Of a stretch of 64,000 nucleotides of DNA, positions 32,363 through 39,797 are shown one piece after another. Both the position numbers and the translations under genes were made by a program. Positions within the stretch are counted from its first letter, which is position 1; each line of letters starts with the position of its first letter. The notes below the pieces were generated by a model, which worked only from the letters and a program-made list of their open reading frames with translations, made no database searches and was not told where the DNA came from. The DNA comes from Streptomyces sp. A 4/2 (GTDB lineage: Bacteria; Actinomycetota; Actinomycetes; Streptomycetales; Streptomycetaceae), in contig NZ_CALNVW010000016.1 in NCBI RefSeq assembly GCF_940670765.1, positions 1-64,000 of the forward strand, given 5' to 3'.

Positions 32363-32717
32363 TGTCACGGACTCGTGACCCGGGCCTCGAATCGCCGGAG
32401 AACGAGCAGCCGAAGGACGATGCGCGTACGTCGCGGAGGCCCCCGCGGCGTACGGCGCAGCACGATGCGGCTGTACCGGCGCAGACCCAAGGAGCCGGCA
32501 CCGCCCCGCCACTTCCGGAGGACAGGTCCCACCGTGAGCGTGGCGTTGACGGGGGTGGACGCGGGGAGAGCAGACACCCGGAGCGTCTCGGGGCGGGATC
32601 TTATGGCGGGCTCCAAGCGTTCTCGAAGGGCTCGTTCCTGGAGGTTCGTGCGCGTTCCGAGCGGGGGCTGGTGCGGGACCGGTGGAGCATCCTCCCGAGA
32701 CGACGGGGCAGATGACT
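32363..32717. other. Long untranslated leader or relic sequence
   Basis: About 355 bp between the hexamer repeat and the upstream motif cluster. Several frames are open but none looks like protein. If transcription starts near 32820, the Tat protein gene would have a leader of about 500 bases. Confidence 0.4.
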
Positions 32718-32757
32718 TGAACAATCGATCGAGGAGAGTCCATATTGTTTAGACTCT
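32718..32757 (-). promoter_or_regulatory. Second motif copy plus inverted repeat in the leader
   Basis: TGAACAATCGATC (32718-32730, plus strand) matches TGAACAATAGATC at 32868-32880 in 12 of 13 bases. Immediately next to it AGAGTC (32735-32740) and GACTCT (32752-32757) form an inverted repeat around an AT-rich 11-base spacer. This could be an operator or an additional promoter. Confidence 0.45.
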
Positions 32758-32831
32758 TTTGATTGCCGTACAGGCCGGGATGACGCTCTTGCGCCCGGCA
32801 CCCCGCCTTCAAGCGCCCTTGGCCCAGAAAA

Positions 32832-32888
32832 AGTGTGCGGTTTAATCGCGAGCACGTCAAGAAGCGATGAACAATAGATCCGATACAT
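32832..32888 (-). promoter_or_regulatory. Putative promoter with GATCTATTG motif
   Basis: On the minus strand ATGTATCGGATCTATTGTTC (32869-32888) lies just upstream of a -35-like TTGACG (32855-32860). A weak -10, CACACT, lies 17 bp further (32832-32837). It is directed towards the Tat protein gene about 530 bp away. Confidence 0.4.
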
Positions 32889-32970
32889 CTTGAGAGCGCA
32901 CATCACATAGACCTGCGACCTGGTAGCGGTGGTCAGGTCACCGAGGAGGAGACGACCGACCGGACAGGTG

Positions 32971-34128
32971 CTAAGACCGTTCCGGGCCGCGGTACGAGTC
33001 CATCAGATCGAGCAGCCCCTGCGGCGCGTCCGGACGGAAGGAGATCTGCAGGTTGGCCGCGGACACCTCGGCGGAGGGCTCACTGCGCGGGAACAACGCC
33101 TGTTCGTACATGGCAAGTGCCGATTCCGTGTCGCCGGGGTGCGCCACGACGGCAGCCGCCAGTTCGGCGCCGTCGAGCATCGCGAGATTGGCGCCCTCGC
33201 CCGCGAACGGAGACATCAGGTGCGCCGCGTCGCCGAGCAGAGTCACCCCGGGAACCCGGGTCCAGCTGTGACCGGCCGGCAGGACGTGGAGCGGCCGTGG
33301 AACGAAAGCACCGTCGGCGCCCTCGACGAGCGCGCGCAACTTCGCGTCCCAGCCGTCGAAGTGCTTGAGCAGTTCCGTCCTGGCCGCCTCGGTGTCGCCG
33401 AAGTCGATCCCGCCGGAGGACGCCCAGTCGGCAGGCACCTTCAGCGCGATGTAGAAGTGCACCCGGCCGTCGCTGTCGCGGTGGCCGACGAGCCCCTTCT
33501 CCTCCGCGAGGGCGAACAGGGAGCCACCCCCGACCAGGGCCGCGCTCTCCGGGTGGCGGGTGTCGACGTCGTCCAGGTGCGCCTCGACGAAGGTGATCCC
33601 GGTGTACACGGGTACGGCGTCGGAGACCAGCGGGCGCACCTTCGACCAGGCTCCGTCGGCGCCGATCAGCAGATCGGTGGTGAAGGCGGAGCCGTCGGCG
33701 AGTGTCACCTCGTGACGGCCGTCGCCGAGCGGGCGGGCTCCGGTGCACTTGGCGCCCCACCGGACCGTCCCCGCGGGCAGGCCGGCGAGGAGCAGATCGC
33801 GCAGGGCGCTCCGGTGCACCTCGGGCCGGTCGCCTCCGCCTTCGTCCGCCAGCCGGACCCGGGCCTGCTTGTCGAGGATGCGCATCGCCTCGCCCCCGGG
33901 ATGGACGATCCGGAGGAACTCCTCGTAGAGCCCGGCAGCGCGCAACGCGGTCTGGCCCGAGTCCTCATGGATGTCCAGCATGCCGCCCTGCGCGCGAGTG
34001 GTGGGCGACGCGTCGAGGTCGTGCACGGTCGCATCGATCCCATGGGTGTGCAGGACGCGGGCGAACGTGAGTCCGGCGAGTCCCGCACCGATCACGGCGA
34101 TGGGGTGGTGGGGCGTTTCGGCCGACAT
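32971..34128 (-). CDS. Tet(X)-like FAD-dependent monooxygenase
   Basis: A predicted 385-residue flavoprotein. It has PIAVIGAGLAGLTFARVL with the FAD-binding GAGLAG at 14-19, GGMLDIHEDSGQTALRAAGL, which closely resembles the Tet(X) segment GGTLDLHKGSGQ, and RPEVHRSALRDLLLAGLP. Further on are LLIGADGAWSKVRPLV and GDAAHLMSPFAGEGANLAML, the second FAD motif. The overall layout and length match Tet(X)-type tetracycline-modifying monooxygenases, but Streptomyces carries many homologues with other aromatic substrates. The ATG at 34128 follows GAGGTAGC. The gene is 34 bp downstream of a TetR regulator on the same strand and is probably co-transcribed from the twin-operator promoter at 34877-34925. 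Confidence 0.85.
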   Translation of the reverse strand: MSAETPHHPIAVIGAGLAGLTFARVLHTHGIDATVHDLDASPTTRAQGGMLDIHEDSGQTALRAAGLYEEFLRIVHPGGEAMRILDKQARVRLADEGGGDRPEVHRSALRDLLLAGLPAGTVRWGAKCTGARPLGDGRHEVTLADGSAFTTDLLIGADGAWSKVRPLVSDAVPVYTGITFVEAHLDDVDTRHPESAALVGGGSLFALAEEKGLVGHRDSDGRVHFYIALKVPADWASSGGIDFGDTEAARTELLKHFDGWDAKLRALVEGADGAFVPRPLHVLPAGHSWTRVPGVTLLGDAAHLMSPFAGEGANLAMLDGAELAAAVVAHPGDTESALAMYEQALFPRSEPSAEVSAANLQISFRPDAPQGLLDLMDSYRGPERS

Positions 34129-34162
34129 TCTGCTACCTCTTCCGGGAGGGGGCCGCGAACGT

Positions 34163-34867
34163 TCAGCGGCCCTCGGGGCTTTCGGGGGTGGGCGTGTGCA
34201 GCGTCCCGTTGATCAACATGTGGAATCCCCAGGCGAGACGGGCCTGCCCCGACCCGGAGAACAGTTCGGCGCCGAGGGCGGCAAGGTGGGGGTGCGTCTC
34301 GTCGGAGACGCCCCGCACCGCCCCTACGAGCGCGTTCCATTCGTCCCGGGAGTCGGGGTTCCGGCCCCTGTCGGCCTGCTCGGCCGCTGTCGCGGTCGCG
34401 TACTGGAGCAGGACGTCCACGCCCCAGGCCGCCCGGCCGGTCGGTACGCCCCCCTGGTCGAGCAGCGACAGCAGCGCCTCCAGCAGATTCAGATAGCGCT
34501 CCCCTGAAGGGCGGGCCACCAGCGCCGATCTGGCGAGGCTGGGGTGTTCGAGCAGGACGGATGTGTACGAGGTGAGGACCTGCACCAGCCGTTCCCGCCA
34601 GTCCCCCGCCGCCGTGGCCGGGCCGAGGTCGACCTCGCCGAGCAGCTCGTCGAGGACCGCCGCGTGCAGTTCGGCGGTGTTGCGGACGTAGACGTACAGC
34701 GATGCCGGTCCGGTGTCGAGCTCCTGCGCCAGGCGGCGCATGGTGACCCGCTGCATGCCTTCGGCACGCAGCAGTTCGACAGCGGTCGCGATGATGCCGT
34801 CCCGGGTCAGGGCCGGCTTCGCCGGCCGCTCGCGGCGACTGCGGGATGCTGGGGTGCGGGCTGTCAT
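34163..34867 (-). CDS. TetR-family transcriptional regulator
   Basis: The 234-residue product has an N-terminal TetR helix-turn-helix: LTRDGIIATAVELLRAEGMQ, VTMRRLAQELDTGPASLYVY. The C-terminal half is the TetR_C-type dimerisation and ligand domain. The ATG at 34867 was preferred to an in-frame start 29 codons upstream because that extension would run through the operator DNA and lacks protein-like sequence. Two palindromes with the core CGAACATGTTCG lie 10 and 41 bp upstream of the start, so it almost certainly represses its own operon with the Tet(X)-like gene. Derepression by the oxygenase's substrate is the natural model, and is inference. Confidence 0.92.
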   Translation of the reverse strand: MTARTPASRSRRERPAKPALTRDGIIATAVELLRAEGMQRVTMRRLAQELDTGPASLYVYVRNTAELHAAVLDELLGEVDLGPATAAGDWRERLVQVLTSYTSVLLEHPSLARSALVARPSGERYLNLLEALLSLLDQGGVPTGRAAWGVDVLLQYATATAAEQADRGRNPDSRDEWNALVGAVRGVSDETHPHLAALGAELFSGSGQARLAWGFHMLINGTLHTPTPESPEGR

Positions 34868-34876
34868 GCCTCGACC

Positions 34877-34925
34877 GTAACGAACATGTTCGTTACGTAC
34901 AAGTTTCTGACGAACATGTTCGTCA
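34877..34925. promoter_or_regulatory. Twin palindromic TetR operators
   Basis: GTAACGAACATGTTCGTTAC (34877-34896) is a perfect 20-bp palindrome. TGACGAACATGTTCGTCA (34908-34925) is a perfect 18-bp palindrome. They share the core CGAACATGTTCG, with centres exactly 30 bp apart, about three helical turns, so two dimers would bind the same face. The position just upstream of the TetR start indicates autoregulation. The remaining DNA up to 35075 has no gene. Confidence 0.92.
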
Positions 34926-35075
34926 CACTCCTGCGGAATCCCGTCGCAAGTCACCCAGCACGTTCAACCTGATGAACACTTCCGTCGAAACAGAACGCAG
35001 AAAAGTCTGCTTCATTCACTTCGCAAGGAATACACGTTCAAGTACCGGAACCGATTTCACATTCGTCGCAAAGCC

Positions 35076-35104
35076 TTGTCGCGTCGTGGCGACACTCCTA
35101 CGCT
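35076..35104 (+). promoter_or_regulatory. Sigma-70-like promoter of the jelly-roll protein gene
   Basis: TTGTCG (35076-35081) and TACGCT (35099-35104) are separated by 17 bp, close to the consensus of the major Streptomyces sigma factor. The downstream gene starts 67 bp later. The TetR operators end 150 bp upstream. Confidence 0.6.
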
Positions 35105-35170
35105 GTGCGCAGCCTCAACCGGCTGACGTTCCGCTCCATCTGCCATGAAGTCGGAAAGTGGGAGTGAGTG

Positions 35171-35776
35171 ATGTTGAAAAGGTACCGACTGGCCGCCGGT
35201 CTCGCGGCCACGTGCGGGCTGCTCTTGGCCGCACCGCAGGCGAATGCCGAGGTCGAACCGGGGGGCTGGACCGCTCAGTCCCCGTCCTTCACCGTCCAGG
35301 AGAGGGGTTGCGGTCAGGTCGACGGACTGACCTTCACCCTGACGTGCGGCGACACGAGCGGCGAGCAGCGCGGTGAGCGGCGGTACGCCACCTACACCGG
35401 CGGTACGCACCAGTTCGAGGGCTACTTCCGCATCTCCAGCATGGGCGGCAGCCGCATCAGCCTCAAGCAGACCTTCCGGGACACCAGCGGCAACCAGGGG
35501 CCGTACTTCCTGATGGCCGTGGAGAACGGTGGGCGTCTGTACAGCGTGGAGGGGGGCACCACCCTGTCCGATGCGGGCACGGTCGGGGCCACGGTTCGCG
35601 TCAACACCGTCAACGAGGTCGGCAAGACACATCGGACGTACATCAACGGATCACTGGTCAACACGGTGGCCAGCCCGTCCGGCAGTTACTACGACAAGAT
35701 CGGCGCCTACCGCACCAGCAGCGGGAACGGGCCGATCACTGTCACGTGGAGCAATGTGAAGTTCTGGAGCAAGTGA
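35171..35776 (+). CDS. Secreted jelly-roll (concanavalin A-like) protein
   Basis: The product has 201 residues. The signal peptide is MLKRYRLAAGLAATCGLLLA, with a cut near PQANA. The mature domain has about 170 residues, is all beta, and contains two Cys (CGQV, LTCGD) that may form a disulfide. RYATYTGGTHQFEGYFRIS, RISLKQTFRDTSG and GPYFLMAVENGGRLYSVEGG follow the strand pattern of polysaccharide lyase and glucanase jelly rolls (PL7/PL20-like, ConA-like superfamily). I cannot name the family or confirm catalytic residues, so it may be a lyase or a lectin. GGGAG precedes the ATG at 35171; a GTG one codon earlier is possible. It is followed closely by the FN3 lipoprotein gene. Confidence 0.75.
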   Translation: MLKRYRLAAGLAATCGLLLAAPQANAEVEPGGWTAQSPSFTVQERGCGQVDGLTFTLTCGDTSGEQRGERRYATYTGGTHQFEGYFRISSMGGSRISLKQTFRDTSGNQGPYFLMAVENGGRLYSVEGGTTLSDAGTVGATVRVNTVNEVGKTHRTYINGSLVNTVASPSGSYYDKIGAYRTSSGNGPITVTWSNVKFWSK

Positions 35777-35853
35777 GCACGGGCCGCCCCCGGTTCGGTC
35801 CGCTCCGGAGGCGGCCACTCCCCCGGCCACCGAGTGCCTGCGAGGTCCCTGCC

Positions 35854-36615
35854 TTGAACCGCCGATTCCGCTCTCTGCTCCCCGCCCTTGCCGCGCTGCT
35901 CGTCTGCGGGGGGCTGGTGAGCTGTTCGGCCCGGGACGGGGGCCGAACAGCTCCCGCCGCGGTACCGGTCGCGGGGACTCTCCACGTGACACTCACATCG
36001 CCGGTCGACACGACTCTCACCTGGACGGACGGCGGCCGGGGCGTCGCCGGGCAGGCGGTGGAGTTCGCGACCGCTCCCGGCGGCCCTTACACACTGCTGA
36101 GTTACGTACCGGCCGGGCAGCACACCTACCACCACCCCGACCTGATGCCGCAGACCCCCTTCTACTACCGGCTCCGCCCGTACTACGGACCGGCCTCGCG
36201 GGCGGTGGACGTCGACCTGCCGCCGGGCGGACCCGGCAAGCAGGACAAGAGGGACGACAACGTCTGGGCCGAACCCCGGACGGTGCACGGCAGGAGCAAG
36301 GTGTCCACCCGGTCGCTGCACGTGCCCGGCGAGGGCGCCCCGACGGGTCTCACGGCAACCGTGATGCAGGCGAACGGCATCAAGTTCACCTGGACCGACC
36401 ATGCCCGGGACGAGCAGGGGTACCTGCTGGAGGACAGGACACGAGGCAGTGCCCGCTACCGGGTCGTCGCCGTACTCGCCCCCGACATCGACTCCTTCGG
36501 ACTGAGCACCCTGCCGGACGAGAAGCACGCCTCGTACCGGGTCCGGGCGTTCTACTACGGCAAGCGTTCCCGCACGGTGCACGTGACGACCGGCAGGGCC
36601 CCGGACGGGCAGTAG
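35854..36615 (+). CDS. Lipoprotein with fibronectin type III-like domains
   Basis: The predicted protein has 253 residues. From the TTG at 35854 it reads LNRRFRSLLPALAALLVCGG with lipobox LVSC, a good lipoprotein signal. Two FN3-like beta sandwiches follow, HVTLTSPVDTTLTWTDGGRG and, after a charged linker, GLTATVMQANGIKFTWTDHA ending with YRVRAFYYGKRSRTV. FN3 modules in such proteins usually act as adhesion or spacer domains; no catalytic domain is present. A GTG at 35773 overlapping the previous stop is an alternative start, but would place 27 extra residues before the signal. It probably forms a two-gene unit with the jelly-roll protein. Confidence 0.7.
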   Translation: MNRRFRSLLPALAALLVCGGLVSCSARDGGRTAPAAVPVAGTLHVTLTSPVDTTLTWTDGGRGVAGQAVEFATAPGGPYTLLSYVPAGQHTYHHPDLMPQTPFYYRLRPYYGPASRAVDVDLPPGGPGKQDKRDDNVWAEPRTVHGRSKVSTRSLHVPGEGAPTGLTATVMQANGIKFTWTDHARDEQGYLLEDRTRGSARYRVVAVLAPDIDSFGLSTLPDEKHASYRVRAFYYGKRSRTVHVTTGRAPDGQ

Positions 36616-36667
36616 GCCCTGCCCGGCCTCACCACGACTGCTCGCCACGGCCAGGCCGGGCAGGGCC
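36615..36667. terminator. Bidirectional terminator
   Basis: GGCCCTGCCCGGCCT (36615-36629) and AGGCCGGGCAGGGCC (36653-36667) form a perfect 15-bp stem. It overlaps the lipoprotein stop codon and lies 9 bp from the converging deaminase stop. Confidence 0.85.
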
Positions 36668-36676
36668 CGGTTCGGT

Positions 36677-38335
36677 TCACGCCTGGTGACTGGCCTCGAA
36701 CTCGGCCCGCTCGACCTCGTACCGCCACTGCAGGGACGCCTTCGGGCTGGCGTTCAGCAGCGCACGGCAGCTCGCGGTGACCCTGCCGGTGCGCGGATCG
36801 CTCGTCGCGCAGGCCCTGGCGGGACGGTGGTCACCCACGGCGCGCCACAGGCTGCGGCCCTGGATGAACGCGTGCTCCAGCGAGGTGCGGGCGCTGTCCC
36901 GCAGCTGCCGGTACGACAGGTGGTGGTCGGTGACGGCTCGCGCGTACTCAAGGGTGATGTCGGTACGGGACACCCCCTGGTCGTCCGTGGACAGGGCGAC
37001 GGGAACCCCGGCGGCCAGGTAACGCCTCAACGGGTGGTCGTCACCGCACACTTCCAGGATCTGGCAGTTGCTCGTCAGCGGAACCTCGACGGCGATGTGC
37101 CTGCGGGCCATGGTGCGCAGCAGTTCCTGCGGCCGGTCCTCGCTCATGATGTCCACGCCGTGGCCGATGCGTTCGGCTCCGGCCGTCTCGATGGCGTCCC
37201 GGACATGGAAGCGCAGATCCTCACGCGGGGCGACCTTGCTGGTCAGTTCGCCCGCGTGGAGCGTGACATGGGCCTTGCCGTAGACGGAGCGCAGGTACTT
37301 GATCATGCGCATCTGCAGCCGGTAGTCGCGCAGGGCGATCGGCGCGTCCTCGGCCTGGACCAGGTTCACACCCACGTAGCGGGGGTCCTGCTCGGCCATC
37401 TCGAACCCGGCGAGGAGCTGGGTGAACACGTACTGCGGATCGGCGGCGCGGCCGACCTGGAAGTCGAATCGCACCTGCACGCCGCAGGCCCGCTGCGGAT
37501 CGGCCGTTCCGCAGCCGAGCACGTCGCGCTCCTCGGCGAGCTCCCTGTCGGTCTCCGCCTTCGCGTCACCGAGGATGCGGCTCAACTTGCCGTCCGCCAG
37601 CAGGGAGGCGCGTACGGCGGCGAAGTCGGGGCTCCACTTCACGTCCGCTCCGAGATCCCACAGGGCGCCGCCCTGCGGGGTGAAGAGCGGTTCCACGTAG
37701 TCCTGGTGGTTCTCGGCGGCCACCTTGGCGACCTCGGCGACCAGCCTGCCCCGGTGCGACCCGGTGACGGCCTTGAACTTGCCGAAGGTGGCGAAGAAGT
37801 GGTCGTGGCCGCTCTCGGTGGCGGACTCCTTGAAGTCCTCCATCGTCCAGGCGCGGATCACGCTCTGCCTGAAGTCGTGGTCGGAGACGGCGTCGCGGGC
37901 CGGGCGGGTGCCGGCGGCGCAAGGCGCCGCGACCGCGGTGAAGGTGGTCGCGTCGATGCACAGCCCGTCGTCCGCGGCGAAGCGGATCAGGGCCTCGGCG
38001 GGTACGGCGCCGGAGAGATGCGTGTGGAGGTCTCCGCCCTTGGGCATCGGGCGCAGGAAGTCCCGGAGCCGCTCGGGGTTGTCCCGCACCCTGTCCAGGT
38101 ACCGCTGCGTTCCGGTGGCGCCGTCCGCCCAAGCGCCGTCCGCCCAAGTGCGGTCCGCGGCAGGCTTGTTCGCCGGGAGGACGGTTGCCGACGCACTGGG
38201 CACGGCGGCCACCAGAGCGGCCGTGGCGGCGGCGAGGAGCGACGCGCCGACGCGGAAAGCGGCCCGGGTGCGGGCCCGTTGGGCAGCTCTGGCGGTGCGC
38301 GCCGAGACTGATCGGAGGGGTCCTCTTGTGTTCAT
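36677..38335 (-). CDS. Secreted adenosine deaminase-like protein
   Basis: The product has 552 residues with an Ala-rich signal (ASLLAAATAALVAAVPSASA). The metal site is complete: H104-T-H106 in GGDLHTHLSGA, the catalytic LHAGE, ERIGHGVDIM and the paired Asp in STDDQGVSRTD. An insertion region with several Cys distinguishes it from cytosolic Add and makes it like extracellular ADGF-type deaminases. It would convert adenosine to inosine outside the cell, for nucleoside scavenging or signal removal. Just after the signal, a 15-bp tandem duplication encodes a repeated WADGA. The start at 38335 fits the signal peptide, but no strong ribosome site precedes it; an ATG at 38365 is the alternative. 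Confidence 0.88.
   Translation of the reverse strand: MNTRGPLRSVSARTARAAQRARTRAAFRVGASLLAAATAALVAAVPSASATVLPANKPAADRTWADGAWADGATGTQRYLDRVRDNPERLRDFLRPMPKGGDLHTHLSGAVPAEALIRFAADDGLCIDATTFTAVAAPCAAGTRPARDAVSDHDFRQSVIRAWTMEDFKESATESGHDHFFATFGKFKAVTGSHRGRLVAEVAKVAAENHQDYVEPLFTPQGGALWDLGADVKWSPDFAAVRASLLADGKLSRILGDAKAETDRELAEERDVLGCGTADPQRACGVQVRFDFQVGRAADPQYVFTQLLAGFEMAEQDPRYVGVNLVQAEDAPIALRDYRLQMRMIKYLRSVYGKAHVTLHAGELTSKVAPREDLRFHVRDAIETAGAERIGHGVDIMSEDRPQELLRTMARRHIAVEVPLTSNCQILEVCGDDHPLRRYLAAGVPVALSTDDQGVSRTDITLEYARAVTDHHLSYRQLRDSARTSLEHAFIQGRSLWRAVGDHRPARACATSDPRTGRVTASCRALLNASPKASLQWRYEVERAEFEASHQA
38118..38147. repeat. 15-bp in-frame tandem duplication in the deaminase gene
   Basis: GCGCCGTCCGCCCAA occurs twice in tandem (38118-38132, 38133-38147), adding five residues (WADGA) between signal peptide and catalytic domain. 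The lengthening is probably harmless. Confidence 0.9.
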
Positions 38336-38503
38336 GCGCAAGGAATACCCGATCTTGATCCACATTCCGGTGGAACAGGCCCGTGCCCCCCGATAAGAGT
38401 GATGATGAACCCGCCTGTCCGGCTGGACCGTTCGGTTTCCGGAACGCGGCTGCCGCCGTACTCCCCTCCGTCCCGGGGTGTACGGCGGCAGTGTGCAGCG
38501 GCG

Positions 38504-39760
38504 TCAGTCCTGCGGGGTCAGCCGCACCGGGAGCGTGGCGGTGCTGTTCGAGAACAGCGACGGGACGGGGGGCAGCCGCTCCGGGTCCGCGGCGAGGGTC
38601 AGGCCCGGGTACCGGGCGAAGACGGCCGGCAGCGCCACCGCGGCCTCCAGCCTGGCCAGCGGGGCGCCGAGGCAGAAGTGCGGGCCGTGGCCGAAGGCCA
38701 GGTGCTTGCGCTGCTCCCGGGTGATGTCGAAGCTCGTGGCGTCCTCGCCGTGGTGCTGCTCGTCCCGGCCCACCGCACTGTACGGGGCCATGATCGCCTC
38801 CCCCTTGGGGATCCGGACCCCGGCGATCTCGACGTCCTCCAGCGGGTACCTGAAGGGGAAGTTCCCGATCGGGGCGTCCCAGCGGAGGGTCTCCTCCACC
38901 ACGTTCGCCCAGACCGACGCGTCGCCCTGCTCGGCGAACGCCCGCTGTTCGGGGTGGGTCAGCAGCGCACGTACCGCATTGGTGATGAGGCTGAGTGTGG
39001 TCTCCTGCCCTGCGGAGAGCATCACCAGCAGCGTGCCCACGAGCTCTTCCTCGCTCAGCGCGTCGGGGTCCGCCTCGCGGGCGGCCACGAGGGCGCTCGT
39101 CAGGTCGTCGCCGGGCTGCTTCCGCCGCGTTTCGACCACCCGGGCGAGGAGCTGGTACTGCTCGATCTGGCTCGCTCCGACCTCCTCCGGGGAGAGGTCC
39201 GAGCGGAAGATGTTGTCCATCAGTTCACGCAGGCGCGGCCGTTCGTGCTCCGGGACGCCGAACAGTTCACAGATGACCTGCATGGGCACCGGATGGGCGA
39301 AGTGCAGACGCAGATCGACGGTGCCGTCCGGGCCGGCCTGCGAGGGAAGCGCGTCCAGCAGGTCCTGCACGATCTTCTCGATGCGGGGCCGCAGTTCCTG
39401 CACCCGGCGGGGGGTGAAGGTCTCGGTCACCAGCCTGCGCAGCCTGCGGTGCTCCTGGCCGTCCGCGGTCACCATGTTGGTGACCTTCACCATGCCTATG
39501 AGCGGCCAGTCGTCCGATATCTCGCCGCGCAGGACGGCGTTCCAGTGGTGCCAGTCCTTACTGAAACGGGGGTCCGCGACCAGGTCGTTCAGCAGGCCGT
39601 GATCGGTGACCGACCAGGCCAGGACGTCTCCGGGCAGCCGCACCCGTACGACAGGACCGCTCTCACGGAGCAGCGCCGCCTCCGCATGGTGATCGGTTCC
39701 GTGCGGGTCCAGGGTGATGACCGGGACCTCCGGGGACGGGGGCACCGAGTGCGAGGTCAT
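38504..39760 (-). CDS. Cytochrome P450, CYP154-like
   Basis: The 418-residue P450 has all hallmarks. The I-helix motif is SAGQETTLS. The K-helix E-x-x-R appears as EETLRW. The haem loop is FGHGPHFCLGAPLARLE, with the Cys thiolate ligand. Sequence style and position behind a conservon and a CYP157-like gene match the CYP154 family, soluble class I monooxygenases fed by ferredoxin; no ferredoxin gene lies nearby. It starts at the ATG at 39760, behind GGAGAG. It is last in the cvnA-B-C-D-P450-P450 operon, 37 bp after the preceding P450. Structural work on CYP154 members shows macrolide or steroid-sized pockets, but the substrate here is unknown. Confidence 0.93.
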   Translation of the reverse strand: MTSHSVPPSPEVPVITLDPHGTDHHAEAALLRESGPVVRVRLPGDVLAWSVTDHGLLNDLVADPRFSKDWHHWNAVLRGEISDDWPLIGMVKVTNMVTADGQEHRRLRRLVTETFTPRRVQELRPRIEKIVQDLLDALPSQAGPDGTVDLRLHFAHPVPMQVICELFGVPEHERPRLRELMDNIFRSDLSPEEVGASQIEQYQLLARVVETRRKQPGDDLTSALVAAREADPDALSEEELVGTLLVMLSAGQETTLSLITNAVRALLTHPEQRAFAEQGDASVWANVVEETLRWDAPIGNFPFRYPLEDVEIAGVRIPKGEAIMAPYSAVGRDEQHHGEDATSFDITREQRKHLAFGHGPHFCLGAPLARLEAAVALPAVFARYPGLTLAADPERLPPVPSLFSNSTATLPVRLTPQD

Positions 39761-39797
39761 GTGTCTCTCCAAGCTGACGCGAGGGATGGGTGTCCGG

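Noticed and set aside
32365..32724. Open frame in the leader of the Tat protein gene
   Set aside because: Arg-rich, no motifs, overlapping frames on both strands equally open; more likely leader DNA.
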